A DNA stretch of 64,000 nucleotides from Micromonospora siamensis (GTDB lineage: Bacteria; Actinomycetota; Actinomycetes; Mycobacteriales; Micromonosporaceae), in assembly GCF_900090305.1 (NCBI RefSeq), contig NZ_LT607751.1:5952001-6016000 (forward strand), given 5' to 3'. Shown here piece by piece: positions 36,690 through 46,301 of this stretch. Both the position numbers and the translations under genes were made by a program. The notes below the pieces were generated by a model. The model was not told the origin of the DNA. It saw only the letters and a program-made list of their open reading frames with translations, and did not search any database. Position 1 is the stretch's first letter. The number at the start of each line of letters is the position of its first letter.

Positions 36690-39089
36690 TCAGATCTTCT
36701 CGACCGGAGCGTGCCGGAGCACCAGCCACATCGTCTGGTCGCCGAAGTCGATCTGCGCCCGCGCGCCCGGGCCGTGCCCCTCCACCGCGAGCACCCGGCC
36801 GAGGCCGTACCGCTGGTGGTTGACCCGGTCCCCGGCGGCGACCTTCGGGGCCTGCGGCAGCTCGCTGGCGGTGGCCAGCCGGCTGCCGTCGACGCCGAGC
36901 TTGCGCGCCAGCTCCGCCGCCTTGGGGGTGCCCCCGGCGAAGCCGCCGCGCGGCGCGCGGTCCGCGCGGCCACCGACGCCGCCGCCCCCGCCGGCCCACG
37001 AGGTGTACGACCCCTCGGTGCGCTCCCAGCGCACCAGCTCCGTCGGCAGCTCCTCCAGGAACCGGGACGGAGGGTTGTAGGCCGGCTGCCCCCAGGCCGA
37101 ACGGGTGACCGCCCGGGACAGGTAGAGCCGTTCCCGGGCCCGGGTGATGCCGACATAGGCCAGCCGGCGCTCCTCCTCCAGCTCGCGGGTGTCGCCCAGC
37201 GACCGCAGGTGCGGGAAGACCCCGTCCTCCAGGCCGGTCAGGAAGACCACCGGGAACTCCAGGCCCTTGGCGGTGTGCAGCGTCATCAGGGTGACCACGC
37301 CCTGGTGGTCGGGATCGTCGGAGGGGATCTGGTCGGCGTCGGCGACCAGCGCCACCTGCTCCAGGAAGCCGGCCAGGGTGGCGCGCTCCCCGTCGGCGCC
37401 CAGCGCCTCGATCCGCTCGGTGTACTCCCGGGCGACGCTGACCAGCTCCTGGAGGTTGTCCACCCGGCCGGCGTCCTGCGGGTCGAGGCTCTCCTCCAGC
37501 TCGGTGAGGTAGCCCGAGCGGGTCAGCAGCGCCTCCAGCACCTCCTCCGGGGTGCCGGTCTCGGCGAGCTCCCGGGCGCCGTCGAGCAGCGCCACGAAGT
37601 CCGCGATGCCGTTGGCCGCCCGGGTGGAGATGCCCGGCGCGTCCCTGGCCCGGCGCAGCGCGGCGCCGAAGGAGACCCGGTCCCGGCTGGAGAGCGCCTC
37701 GACGCAGGCCTCGGCCCGGTCGCCGATGCCCCGGCGCGGGGTGTTCAGGATCCGGCGCAGGCTGACCGTGTCGTCGTCGTTGACCACGGCGCGCAGGTAG
37801 GCCAGCGCGTCGCGGACCTCCTTGCGCTCGTAGAAGCGCACCCCGCCGACCACCTTGTAGGGCAGGCCGACCCGGATGAACACCTCCTCGAAGACCCGGG
37901 ACTGGGCGTTGGTGCGGTAGAAGACCGCCACGTCGCCGGGGCGGGTCTCGTCGGCGTCGACCAGCCGGTCGATCTCCCGGCCCACCCAGTCCGCCTCGGC
38001 GTGCTCGGTGTCGGCGACGTAGCCCACGATCCGCTCGCCGGCCCCGGCGTCGCTCCACAGCCGCTTCGGCTTCCGGGAGGTGTTCCGGTCGATCACGGCG
38101 TTGGCGGCGTTGAGGATGGTCTGGGTGGAGCGGTAGTTCTGCTCCAGCAGGATCGTGCGGGCGTCGGTGAAGTCCCGCTCGAACTCCAGGATGTTGCGGA
38201 TCGTCGCGCCGCGGAACGCGTAGATCGACTGGTCGGCGTCGCCGACCACGCAGAGCTCCGCCGGTGCCAGCCCCTCGGTGCCGGCGACCAGCTCCTTGAT
38301 CAGCGTGTACTGCGCGTGGTTGGTGTCCTGGTATTCGTCCACCAGCACGTGCCGGAACCGGCGGCGGTAGGTCTCGGCGACGTGCGGGTGCGACTGGAGC
38401 AGGTGCACGGTCGTCATGATCAGATCGTCGAAGTCCAGCGCGTGCGCCTCGCGCAGCCGCCGCTGGTAGAGCGTGTACGCCTCGGCGAGCGCCCGCTCGT
38501 TGGGGCCCTTCGCCCCGGCGGCGAACGTCTCCGGGTCGGTCAGCTCGTTCTTCAGGTTGGAGACCTGCGCGGCCAGCCCCCGGGCCGGGTAGCGCTTGGG
38601 GTCCAGGTCCAGCTCGCGGGTCACCATCTGCATCAGTCGGCGGGAGTCGTCCGCGTCGTAGATCGAGAAGGTCGACTTCAACCCGGCGTGCTCGTGCTCG
38701 GCGCGCAGGATCCGCACGCAGGCGGAGTGGAACGTCGACACCCACATCAGCCGGGCGCGCGGGCCGACCAGGTTGGCCACCCGCTCCTTCATCTCACCGG
38801 CGGCCTTGTTGGTGAAGGTGATCGCGATGATCTCGCCGGGGTGCACGTCCCGGGCGGCGAGCAGGTAGGCGATCCGGTGGGTCAGCACCCGGGTCTTGCC
38901 GGAGCCGGCGCCGGCCACGATCAGCAGCGGGGAGCCGGAGTGGGTCACCGCGTCCCGCTGGGGCCCGTTGAGGCCCTCGACCAGCTGCTGCGGGTCGAGG
39001 TGGCCGCGGGCGGGCCCGGGCCGGTGCGGCGCGGGGCGGGCGGGCTCGGGCGCGGACGGGGACGCGGGGATGTCGAAGAGAGGATGCAT
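36690..39089 (-). CDS. pcrA: ATP-dependent DNA helicase (UvrD/PcrA)
   Basis: A 799-residue superfamily 1 helicase for repair and replication. Motifs in order: I AGAGSGKT, Ia ITFTNKAAGEM, II VLVDEYQDTN, III GDADQSIYAFRGA, IV EQNYRST, V HTAKGLEF, VI VGITRARERLYL. The C-terminus carries the Gly-rich, Tudor-like domain (GDRVNHQRYGLGRVLAVEGH) found in PcrA proteins that bind RNA polymerase. The N-terminal 35 residues are Pro-rich and variable. Confidence 0.95.
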   Translation of the reverse strand: MHPLFDIPASPSAPEPARPAPHRPGPARGHLDPQQLVEGLNGPQRDAVTHSGSPLLIVAGAGSGKTRVLTHRIAYLLAARDVHPGEIIAITFTNKAAGEMKERVANLVGPRARLMWVSTFHSACVRILRAEHEHAGLKSTFSIYDADDSRRLMQMVTRELDLDPKRYPARGLAAQVSNLKNELTDPETFAAGAKGPNERALAEAYTLYQRRLREAHALDFDDLIMTTVHLLQSHPHVAETYRRRFRHVLVDEYQDTNHAQYTLIKELVAGTEGLAPAELCVVGDADQSIYAFRGATIRNILEFERDFTDARTILLEQNYRSTQTILNAANAVIDRNTSRKPKRLWSDAGAGERIVGYVADTEHAEADWVGREIDRLVDADETRPGDVAVFYRTNAQSRVFEEVFIRVGLPYKVVGGVRFYERKEVRDALAYLRAVVNDDDTVSLRRILNTPRRGIGDRAEACVEALSSRDRVSFGAALRRARDAPGISTRAANGIADFVALLDGARELAETGTPEEVLEALLTRSGYLTELEESLDPQDAGRVDNLQELVSVAREYTERIEALGADGERATLAGFLEQVALVADADQIPSDDPDHQGVVTLMTLHTAKGLEFPVVFLTGLEDGVFPHLRSLGDTRELEEERRLAYVGITRARERLYLSRAVTRSAWGQPAYNPPSRFLEELPTELVRWERTEGSYTSWAGGGGGVGGRADRAPRGGFAGGTPKAAELARKLGVDGSRLATASELPQAPKVAAGDRVNHQRYGLGRVLAVEGHGPGARAQIDFGDQTMWLVLRHAPVEKI

Positions 39090-39180
39090 CGCACGGCGAG
39101 TCTATGCCGCCGGCCGGACACTTCCCGTCCGCGTACGCGCCGGGGAGATGTAGCCGTCATCCCACTGGTTGGCGGAATCC

Positions 39181-39210
39181 TTGCGAGGCCCGCGGAGCAG
39201 CCGGCATACT
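39181..39210 (+). promoter_or_regulatory. Candidate promoter of the chorismate mutase leader
   Basis: ttgcga (39181-39186) and catact (39205-39210) are 18 nt apart, resembling -35 and -10 boxes. The predicted start falls at about 39217, at the GTG of the leader peptide, so the transcript may be leaderless. No ribosome site precedes the GTG, which agrees with this. Confidence 0.5.
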
Positions 39211-39217
39211 CGACGAC

Positions 39218-39283
39218 GTGTTCGGTCAGCGCTTCTACTTTTACTACGGCACCGGGAGTCCGGCAGCCGTGGGTCGCGCCTGA
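39218..39283 (+). CDS. Aromatic-rich leader peptide of chorismate mutase
   Basis: GTG at 39218 and TGA at 39281 enclose 21 codons that read MFGQRFYFYYGTGSPAAVGR with a final Ala. Six of the first ten residues are Phe or Tyr, including the run F-Y-F-Y-Y. An intrinsic terminator follows 15 nt after the stop and the chorismate mutase gene 50 nt after that. This is the layout of ribosome-mediated attenuation, where lack of charged Phe/Tyr tRNA stalls the ribosome on these codons. Inference from layout and codon content. Confidence 0.75.
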   Translation: MFGQRFYFYYGTGSPAAVGRA

Positions 39284-39298
39284 TCAACCAGACCTACG

Positions 39299-39333
39299 AA
39301 AAGCCCCGGGCTCGAGGAGCCCGGGGCTTTTTC
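39299..39333 (+). terminator. Attenuator terminator upstream of chorismate mutase
   Basis: A 15-bp stem (39299-39313 with 39317-39331), a 3-nt loop and a T-run, between leader peptide and structural gene. An alternative structure is possible: 39256-39263 (gagtccgg) can pair with 39306-39313, enclosing a second 7-bp helix (39269-39275 with 39291-39297). This would act as an antiterminator. Confidence 0.8.
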
Positions 39334-39379
39334 GTCCCGGTTCCCGGCACCGGGCCCGATCTCGGCGAGGAGTACGGCG

Positions 39380-39754
39380 ATGATGGCAGATGTGATGCAG
39401 TCGGACGGCGCGCAGCGGGCGGCCGGTGACCGGCCCGACGCGGTGGACGGCGGCGCAGGCGACGACCGGCCGGCCGGCACCGGCACCGGCACCGGCACCG
39501 AGGATTCGGCGGCCGCCGCCCGGATCGTCGCCATCCGGGAGCGGATCGACGAGATCGACCGCACGATGATCGACCTCTGGCAGGAGCGGGCCGCCCTCTC
39601 CCAGCAGGTGGGGGCCACCCGGATCGCCTCCGGCGGCACCCGGCTCGTGCTCTCCCGCGAGCGGCAGATCCTGGAGCGGTTCCGCGAGGCCCTGGGCGCC
39701 GACGGCACCCAACTGGCCCTGCTGCTGCTGCGGGCCGGCCGCGGACCGCTGTGA
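39380..39754 (+). CDS. Chorismate mutase (AroQ type)
   Basis: A 124-residue protein: about 45 variable residues, then an all-helical AroQ domain with ARIVAIRERIDEIDRTMIDL, ERAALSQQVGATRI, and RERQILERFREALG, which supply the catalytic Arg, Lys/Arg and Glu positions of the family. It converts chorismate to prephenate at the branch to Phe and Tyr. ATG 39380 follows a gaggag site. The aromatic-rich leader upstream supports control by Phe/Tyr supply. Confidence 0.88.
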   Translation: MMADVMQSDGAQRAAGDRPDAVDGGAGDDRPAGTGTGTGTEDSAAAARIVAIRERIDEIDRTMIDLWQERAALSQQVGATRIASGGTRLVLSRERQILERFREALGADGTQLALLLLRAGRGPL

Positions 39755-39888
39755 GGCGTACCGTCCGCACCGGGAGCCGGGCGGCACGCCCGGTCCACCC
39801 GACGGGCGGCGTACCCCTGGCAGCCGGCGCGGGCGGGCGGCCGGGACCGGCGGGCGGACGTCGCCGGCCGACGGCCCGGGCCGGGATA

Positions 39889-39927
39889 CGCCGAACCGCC
39901 CGTCGGCGTCGTGCTGACGCGGGCGGG
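39889..39927. terminator. Terminator of Opp operon 2, possibly bidirectional
   Basis: A perfect 14-bp stem (cgccgaaccgcccg, 39889-39902, with 39914-39927) and an 11-nt loop, 14 nt after the last gene of the minus-strand operon. Confidence 0.75.
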
Positions 39928-39941
39928 CGGTTCGGCGAGGG

Positions 39942-40955
39942 TCACCCCTCGTAGCTGCCGACGATCTCCCGCTTCTCAGCGAAGTGGCAGGCGCTCGGGT
40001 GGTCCGAGCCCGGCCGGATCTCCAGCAGCGGCGCCTCCTGGGCACAGACATCCTGCGCCTTCCAGCACCGGGTGCGGAAGCGGCAGCCCGACGGCGGGCT
40101 GATCGGCGAGGGGACGTCACCGGTGAGCCGGATGATCGACTTGCTCTCCCGCAGGGTCGGGTCCGGCACCGGCACCGCCGAGAGCAGCGCCTGGGTGTAC
40201 GGGTGGGTCGGCCGCTCGTAGATCTCGTCCTCGGTGCCGATCTCCACCATCTTGCCCAGGTACATCACCGCGACCCGGTCGGAGAGGTGGCGCACGACCG
40301 ACAGGTCGTGGGCGATGAACACGTACGACAGGCCGAACTCCTTCTGGAGCTGCTCCAGCAGGTTCATCACCTGCGCCTGGATCGACACGTCGAGCGCGGA
40401 GACCGGCTCGTCGCAGACGATCACCTCGGGCCGCAGGGCCAGCGCCCGGGCGATGCCGATGCGCTGCCGCTGCCCGCCGGAGAACTGGTGCGGGTAGCGG
40501 TTGATGTGCTCCGGGTTCAGGCCGACCAGGTCGAGCAGTTCCTTGACCTTGTCCCGGCGGCTGCCCTTGGGGGCGACGTCGGGGTGGATCTCGAACGGCT
40601 CGCCGATCAGGTCACCGACCGTCATCCGCGGGTTCAGCGAGGTGTACGGGTCCTGCATGACCAGCTGGATCTGCCGGCGCAGTCGACGCAGCGCGCCGCC
40701 GGACAGCCGGGAGATGTCCTGGCCCTTGTAGAGCACGCTGCCGGCGGTCGGCTTCTCCAGGTTCATCAGGACCCGGGCCAGCGTCGACTTGCCGCAGCCG
40801 GACTCACCCACCACGCCGAGCGTCTCACCGGTCTTCAGCTCGAAGGAGACGCCGTCGACCGCCTTCACGTGACCGATGGTCTTCTTGAACACCACCCCGC
40901 TGGTGACGGGGTAGTGCTTGACCAGGTCACGGACCTCGATGATGTTCTCAGTCAC
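39942..40955 (-). CDS. Peptide ABC transporter ATP-binding protein (OppF type), operon 2
   Basis: A 337-residue ATPase: Walker [23 protein letters not shown], signature [12 protein letters not shown], Walker [15 protein letters not shown], and the C-terminal [15 protein letters not shown]. It is clearly a paralogue of the OppF at 20533-21561; for example both share the segment around [19 protein letters not shown]. It overlaps the preceding OppD gene by 8 nt and is the last gene of the minus-strand operon. Confidence 0.93.
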   Translation of the reverse strand: MTENIIEVRDLVKHYPVTSGVVFKKTIGHVKAVDGVSFELKTGETLGVVGESGCGKSTLARVLMNLEKPTAGSVLYKGQDISRLSGGALRRLRRQIQLVMQDPYTSLNPRMTVGDLIGEPFEIHPDVAPKGSRRDKVKELLDLVGLNPEHINRYPHQFSGGQRQRIGIARALALRPEVIVCDEPVSALDVSIQAQVMNLLEQLQKEFGLSYVFIAHDLSVVRHLSDRVAVMYLGKMVEIGTEDEIYERPTHPYTQALLSAVPVPDPTLRESKSIIRLTGDVPSPISPPSGCRFRTRCWKAQDVCAQEAPLLEIRPGSDHPSACHFAEKREIVGSYEG

Positions 40956-41991
40956 GGTTCACGAGCTCCTCGGCGAAGTGGCACGCACTGGCCCGACCGG
41001 CGCCGACCTGCAGCAGCGGCGGCACCTTCTCCGTGCACACCGGCTGGGCCATCGGGCAGCGCGGGTTGAACGGGCAGCCCGTCGGGATGTTCATCAGGTT
41101 CGGCGGCAGGCCCTTGATCGTACGCAGCTCCTGGCCCCGCTCGTCCATCCGCGGGATCGAGTTGAGCAGGCCGAGCGTGTACGGGTGCGCCGGCTTGCGG
41201 TACAGCTCGAACACGTCGGCTTCCTCGACGATCCGGCCGGCGTACATGACCGCGATCCGGTCCGCGACGTCGGCGACCACGCCGAGGTCGTGGGTGATCA
41301 GGATCATGCCCATCTGCCGCTCCCGCTGAAGCTCACCGAGCAGGTCCATGATCTGGGCCTGCACGGTCACGTCCAGCGCGGTGGTCGGCTCGTCCGCGAT
41401 CAGCACCTCGGGGTCGAGCGCCAGCGACATCGCGATCATCGCGCGCTGCCGCATACCGCCGGAGAACTGGTGCGGGTAGTTGCTGTACCGACCCTTGGCG
41501 TTCGGGATCTTCACCTGGTCGAGCATCTCGATCGCGCGCTTCTTGGCGTCCGCGCGGCTCATGCCGCGGCGGATGCGGAACTGCTCGGCGATCTGGAAAC
41601 CGACGGTGAAAACCGGGTTGAGGGCGGAGAGCGAGTCCTGGAAGATCATGGCGATGCCCTCGCCACGGATCCGCCGCCGCTCCTCGGAGGACATCTTGAG
41701 CATGTCCTTGCCGTGGAAGCGGACCTGGCCGTTGGTGACGAACCCCGGCGGGGTGTCCAGGATGCCCATGATGGTCTGGGCCGTCACGCTCTTGCCGGAG
41801 CCGGACTCGCCGAGCACGGCGAGGGTCTCCCCCGCGTCGACGTGGTACGTGACCCCGTTGATGACCTTGGCGACGCCGTCCCGGGTACGGAACTCGACCC
41901 GCAGGTCTTCCACCTCGAGCAGCCGACCCGACGGGCGGCCGGATCCGTCGGCGCCCGGTGCGGACTGCTCGGACACGAGAATGTCGGACAC
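40948..41991 (-). CDS. Peptide ABC transporter ATP-binding protein (OppD type), operon 2
   Basis: A 347-residue ATPase with Walker [22 protein letters not shown], signature [12 protein letters not shown], Walker [15 protein letters not shown], and the tail [15 protein letters not shown]. It pairs with the OppF at 39942-40955. The start ATG 41991 is 11 nt after the upstream permease stop and has a ggggag site. Confidence 0.93.
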   Translation of the reverse strand: MSDILVSEQSAPGADGSGRPSGRLLEVEDLRVEFRTRDGVAKVINGVTYHVDAGETLAVLGESGSGKSVTAQTIMGILDTPPGFVTNGQVRFHGKDMLKMSSEERRRIRGEGIAMIFQDSLSALNPVFTVGFQIAEQFRIRRGMSRADAKKRAIEMLDQVKIPNAKGRYSNYPHQFSGGMRQRAMIAMSLALDPEVLIADEPTTALDVTVQAQIMDLLGELQRERQMGMILITHDLGVVADVADRIAVMYAGRIVEEADVFELYRKPAHPYTLGLLNSIPRMDERGQELRTIKGLPPNLMNIPTGCPFNPRCPMAQPVCTEKVPPLLQVGAGRASACHFAEELVNRD

Positions 41992-42002
41992 TTCAGTCTC
42001 CC

Positions 42003-42980
42003 CTATCGGAGCTTCGGGTCGAGGGCCTCGCGGACCGCTTCACCGAGCATCACGAAGCTCAGCACGGCGAGAACGAGGAACAGCGAGGGGAAGAACAGCA
42101 GGGACGGCGAGACCCGGATGAAGCTCTGCGACTCGCTGATCATGATGCCCCAGGAGACCACCGGGCTCTTCAGGCCGACGCCCAGGAAGGAGAGCGTCGC
42201 CTCGGCGCCGATGAAGGAGCCGACCATGATCGTGCCGTAGACCAGCAGTGGCGCCAGGCAGTTCGGCAGCAGGTGCTTGAGGATGATCCGGCCGGTGCCG
42301 GCGCCGAGCGCCCGGGCGGCGACGATGTAGTCCGCCTCCTTGGTGGCGAGCACCGAGGAACGCATCAGCCGCATCACGACCGGCCAGCTCAGCACGATCA
42401 GGGAGGCGGTGACCAGCCCCATGATCTTCCACTGGCTGTTGCTGGTGCCGGAGCCGTTGAAGGTGGTCAGGATGACGATCGCGCCGAGCACGAACGGCAG
42501 GCCGAAGAAGACGTCGGCGACCCGGCTCAGCACCGCGTCGACCCAGCCGCCGCGGTAACCGGCGATGATGCCCATCGTCCCGCCGACCAGCAGGGTGCCG
42601 AGCACGGAGAGCACCGAGACCACGATCGACGCGCGGGCGCCGTAGATCACCCGGGCGTACACGTCGCGACCCTGGAAGTCGTAGCCGAACCAGGCGTCCC
42701 CGGAGGGCTTGACCAGGCTCCGGTCCAGCGAGCCGTTGACCGCGTCACCCGAGGTGAACAGCTGCGGGAAGGCGGCCATCAGCAGGAAGACCAGGATGAA
42801 GAAGGCCGAGATCCAGAACAGCGGCTTGCGGCGCAGGTCGAGCCAGGCGTCGCCGAGGAGGCCGCGCACCTTCTGCTGGCGGGTGTTCTCCACAAGCTCG
42901 GGCTCGCCCGGCGGGACGGCACCGGCCGGCTGCTCGGCTCGGGGCGGGCTGGCGATCGAAGCGGCGTTCGGGTCACTCAT
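42003..42980 (-). CDS. Peptide ABC transporter permease (DppC/OppC type), operon 2
   Basis: A 325-residue permease with a long cytoplasmic N-terminus, DAWLDLRRKPLFWISAFFIL before helix 1, the coupling loop TKEADYIVAARALGAGTGRI with ILKHLLPNCLAP, and an end (EAVREALDPKLR) close to that of the paralogue at 18557-19504. It overlaps the other permease by 8 nt. Confidence 0.93.
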   Translation of the reverse strand: MSDPNAASIASPPRAEQPAGAVPPGEPELVENTRQQKVRGLLGDAWLDLRRKPLFWISAFFILVFLLMAAFPQLFTSGDAVNGSLDRSLVKPSGDAWFGYDFQGRDVYARVIYGARASIVVSVLSVLGTLLVGGTMGIIAGYRGGWVDAVLSRVADVFFGLPFVLGAIVILTTFNGSGTSNSQWKIMGLVTASLIVLSWPVVMRLMRSSVLATKEADYIVAARALGAGTGRIILKHLLPNCLAPLLVYGTIMVGSFIGAEATLSFLGVGLKSPVVSWGIMISESQSFIRVSPSLLFFPSLFLVLAVLSFVMLGEAVREALDPKLR

Positions 42981-43899
42981 AACGGATCCTCGGGTCCAGG
43001 GCGGCGTAGAGCAGGTCCACCAGCAGGTTCATCAGCAGGTAGACGAGCACCAGGACCACCACGATGGAGACAACGGTAGCGCTCTCCTTGGTGACGATCG
43101 CGCGGTAGACCTGCCGGCCGATGCCGTTGATGCCGAAGATGCCCTCGGTCACGATCGCGCCGCCCATCAGGGCGCCGAGGTCGGTGCCGAGCAGGGTCAC
43201 CACGGGGATCAGCGAGTTGCGTAGCAGGTGCACACCGACGACCCGCCGCATGGGCAGGCCCTTGGCGATCGCGGTGCGGACGTAGTCGGCGCGCCGGTTC
43301 TCGGCGATGCTCGTACGGGCCACCCGGGCGATGTACGCCATCGAGGCGCTACCGAGCACGAAGCCGGGCACCAGCAGTTCGGTGATCCGCATCTCACTGG
43401 AGACGGTGGGGGTCACGATGCCCCACTTCACGCCGAGCAGCCACTGGAGCACGAAGGCGATGACGAAGATCGGCAGCGCCAGGAGGAAGAGCGTGGACAC
43501 CAGGACCAGGTTGTCCAGGAAGCCGTTGCGGCGCAGGCCGGTCAGCACGCCGGCGCCGAGGCCGATGACGGCCTCGATCAGCAGGGCGACCACGGCCAGC
43601 TTCAGCGTGTTGGGGTACGACGTCATGATGATGTCGTTGATCGACCGGCCGCCGAACGTCTGCCCGAAGTCCCCCTGGAACAGGTTCTTCATGTAGGTGG
43701 CGTACTGCACGAAGATCGACTGGTCGAGCTGGTACTTGTCGGTCATGAAGTCGACGTACTGCTGCGGGCAGCGTCGTTCGCCGCACTTGCCGGCGAACGG
43801 GTCACCCGGCACCGACCAGACGAGCCAGTAGATCAAGAACGTCGTGCCGATGAAGACCGGCACGAGTTGCAGTAGCCGTCTCAACAGATAACGGCCCAT
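42973..43899 (-). CDS. Peptide ABC transporter permease (DppB/OppB type), operon 2
   Basis: A 308-residue permease beginning MGRYLLRRLLQLVPVFIGTT, with about six helices and the motif ENRRADYVRTAIAKGL, then VVGVHLLRNSLIPV. ATG 43899 is chosen for its aggagga ribosome site; the frame is open for 24 more codons. The extracellular loop has two Cys (GKCGERRCPQQ) not present in the operon 1 permease. Confidence 0.93.
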   Translation of the reverse strand: MGRYLLRRLLQLVPVFIGTTFLIYWLVWSVPGDPFAGKCGERRCPQQYVDFMTDKYQLDQSIFVQYATYMKNLFQGDFGQTFGGRSINDIIMTSYPNTLKLAVVALLIEAVIGLGAGVLTGLRRNGFLDNLVLVSTLFLLALPIFVIAFVLQWLLGVKWGIVTPTVSSEMRITELLVPGFVLGSASMAYIARVARTSIAENRRADYVRTAIAKGLPMRRVVGVHLLRNSLIPVVTLLGTDLGALMGGAIVTEGIFGINGIGRQVYRAIVTKESATVVSIVVVLVLVYLLMNLLVDLLYAALDPRIRYE

Positions 43900-44017
43900 G
43901 GGGTGGTCCTCCTGACAGGGGGCGCGTCGGGCGGCCGACACGGGGGTGGCGACAAACGCGAGGGGAGCCATCTCGCGGAACGCGAGGGAAGCTACACCCT
44001 CTCGTGGAACGGCCCCA

Positions 44018-44049
44018 GGTCGGGCTCACCGGAGGTGGTGAGCCCGACC
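44018..44049 (-). terminator. Hairpin between substrate-binding protein gene and permease genes (Opp operon 2)
   Basis: A perfect 13-bp stem (ggtcgggctcacc with its complement, 44018-44030 and 44037-44049) and a 6-nt loop, 20 nt after the binding-protein stop. The position matches the hairpin in operon 1. Confidence 0.7.
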
Positions 44050-44069
44050 CGGGGGTCATGCCGTGTGGA

Positions 44070-45710
44070 TCAGAGCTCGATCGAGGTGATGTCCGCCTCG
44101 CCGACGTTGTTCAGCTCCATCTTCTTGATCTTCTCCGAGTGGCCGGACTGCTGGCCGTAGAAGTAGATCGGGATGGACGGAACCTTCTGGTCGACGATCG
44201 CGACGGCCTCGGCGAACTTCTCGTGCGAAGCCTCCAGGCTCGGCGCGGCGGAGGCCTCCTTGGCCAGGGCGTCGACCTGCGGGTCGCTGAACTTGCCGTC
44301 GTTCGAGGAACCGCCGGTCACGAAGAGCGGGTTGACCCAGTTCTCCACGTCCGGGTAGTCCTGCTGCCAGGCCGCGCGGTACGGGCCCTTCATCTTGTAC
44401 GCGTTGATGTTCTGGCGGAACACCGCGAAGGTCGGCACACCCTCGGCGCGGGCGTTGATGCCCAGGTTGGTCTTGACCTGCTGCGCGACCGCGTCCATCC
44501 ACTCCTTGTGGCTGGAGTCGGCGTTGTAGTAGAAGACCATCTCACCCTGGAAGCCACCGGCCTCGGTGAGGAGCTGCTTGGCCTGCGTCGGGTCGAACTT
44601 GCAGACGGTGCAGTTGCCCGGCTTGGCGCCCGGGGTCAGCGGGTTGGCCCAGCTGTCAGCCGGCTTGCGGGTACCGAAGAAGATCTTCTCGGAGATCTCC
44701 TGCCGGTTGATCGACAGCGAGACGGCCTTGCGCAGCTTCTCGTTGGTGAAGCGCTTGTCGTACAGCGGGAACGCGATGAACGCGGTCGACGGCGTGACGG
44801 TGTTCATGGCGCGGTCGCCCAGGTCGGACTTCCACTTCTCACCGGCCAGCGCGGAGGTCGGGATCGTCTCCAGGAAGTCCAGGTTGCCGGAGAGCAGGTC
44901 GTTGTAGGCCGCCCCCTCGTCCTGGTAGATCTTGACGGTGACGTCCTTGATCTTCATCTTGTCGCGCAGGTTGTAGTCGTCGAACTTGGTCAGCTTGATC
45001 GCGACGTCGTCTTCCCACGACACGAACTTGACCGGGCCGTTACCGATCGGCTTCTTGCCGAAGTCCTCGGGCTTCTGGCTGAAGAAGGCGTCCGGCAGCG
45101 GCATGAAGGCGCTGTAGCCCAGCTTGGTCGGGAACACGGCGGTCGGCGCGGAGAGCGTGACCTCGAAGTTCCAGTCGTCGACGACCTTCAGACCGGACAT
45201 CTTGTCGGTCTTCGGCTCCGGGGCCTTCTTCGGGCCGTCGCCGTCCGGGTCGGCGGTGTTCACGTCGGCGAAGCCGGCGATGTCCGCGAAGAAGCTGGAG
45301 TTCGCCGCGCCGTTGGGCGAGTAGGCGGCCCAGTTCCAGGCGTCCACGAAGTTCTTGGCCTTGACGGGGGTCCCGTCGTGGAACTTCGTGTTCTCCTTGA
45401 TCTTGATCTTGAAGACCTTGGAGTCACTGGTGTCGATCGACTCGGCGACCGCGTTCTGCGGGGCGCCACCGTTGTTCGGGTACTCGACCAGGCCGGTCCA
45501 CAGCCAGTCGACGACCTTGCCGCCACCGGTCTCGGTGGTGTTCGACGGCACCAGGGGGTTCTCCGGCTGCACGCCGTTGATGACGACCGCGCCGTCAGCG
45601 TTGCCGCTGCCGCCCTCGTTGTCACCGCTACCGCCGCTCGAGCAACCGGACGCGATGAGCGCGACTGCCGCGCTCAGCGCAACCGCGCTCGCCCGCTTCG
45701 AGACTCTCAT
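44070..45710 (-). CDS. Oligopeptide/dipeptide ABC transporter substrate-binding lipoprotein, operon 2
   Basis: A 546-residue SBP_bac_5 protein with lipobox ASGC (Cys23), a Gly/Ser-rich linker, KENTKFHDGTPVKAKNFVDA, WNWAAYSPNG, and LRKAVSLSINRQEI. It is paralogous to the binding protein of operon 1. A strong aggagg ribosome site precedes the start. First gene of the operon 45710-39942. Confidence 0.93.
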   Translation of the reverse strand: MRVSKRASAVALSAAVALIASGCSSGGSGDNEGGSGNADGAVVINGVQPENPLVPSNTTETGGGKVVDWLWTGLVEYPNNGGAPQNAVAESIDTSDSKVFKIKIKENTKFHDGTPVKAKNFVDAWNWAAYSPNGAANSSFFADIAGFADVNTADPDGDGPKKAPEPKTDKMSGLKVVDDWNFEVTLSAPTAVFPTKLGYSAFMPLPDAFFSQKPEDFGKKPIGNGPVKFVSWEDDVAIKLTKFDDYNLRDKMKIKDVTVKIYQDEGAAYNDLLSGNLDFLETIPTSALAGEKWKSDLGDRAMNTVTPSTAFIAFPLYDKRFTNEKLRKAVSLSINRQEISEKIFFGTRKPADSWANPLTPGAKPGNCTVCKFDPTQAKQLLTEAGGFQGEMVFYYNADSSHKEWMDAVAQQVKTNLGINARAEGVPTFAVFRQNINAYKMKGPYRAAWQQDYPDVENWVNPLFVTGGSSNDGKFSDPQVDALAKEASAAPSLEASHEKFAEAVAIVDQKVPSIPIYFYGQQSGHSEKIKKMELNNVGEADITSIEL

Positions 45711-46301
45711 TCCGAGGGGCCTCCTCTTTCTGACCTGATGCCGTCGTGGGTTTCACGCACGTCTTGGGGGGTGACACCGCCGGTGGCCCCACGGGGCCGC
45801 CGGCTTACCGCAGTGAAATCGGGACACCCCTGATGTACCGATCCGCCGGGCTGCCGCGCCTCCGCGATCGGCACCGCGCAGGGCCGATGGCCACGGAGCC
45901 GCGCTCAGGGGCGGGGTCCCATGGCCCTCGGGCCGAACGGGGTGCCTCACCCGGGGGCGAGGTGCTGCAACTGTGACACCAACCGGCCGCTTCCGTGAAG
46001 GTGCCGTTATCAAGCCGTTAGTTGGCTGGCACGTTGCCGATACTTGAGAAAAGATCATGAAACATCGCGGTCGCACCGTTCTGAGCAGGTAAGACCTGGC
46101 GACGCACCGGGCGAGAGCGGCCGCAGCTGCCGAATTCGGGCAAGCAGGATCCGGTCCGTGCAGGTCAACCGCCCGGAACCGGAATCTGGCCGTCCGACCG
46201 ACGCCGGGCTCAGCCGTGGGGACCGAGCCGACCTCCAGGCGTACGAGGGCGGAACCGGGCACACGCCGCCACCGGGTCCGGCCGGAGACGACCAGACGCC
46301 G
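45711..46301. other. 591-nt intergenic region upstream of Opp operon 2
   Basis: It contains the promoter and 5' leader of the second Opp operon and the 3' flank of the response-regulator gene. A hairpin with one mismatch (about 45779-45804) lies in the leader. The segment 45990-46075 is clearly more AT-rich than the rest and is the likely promoter area. No gene is supported. Confidence 0.5.
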
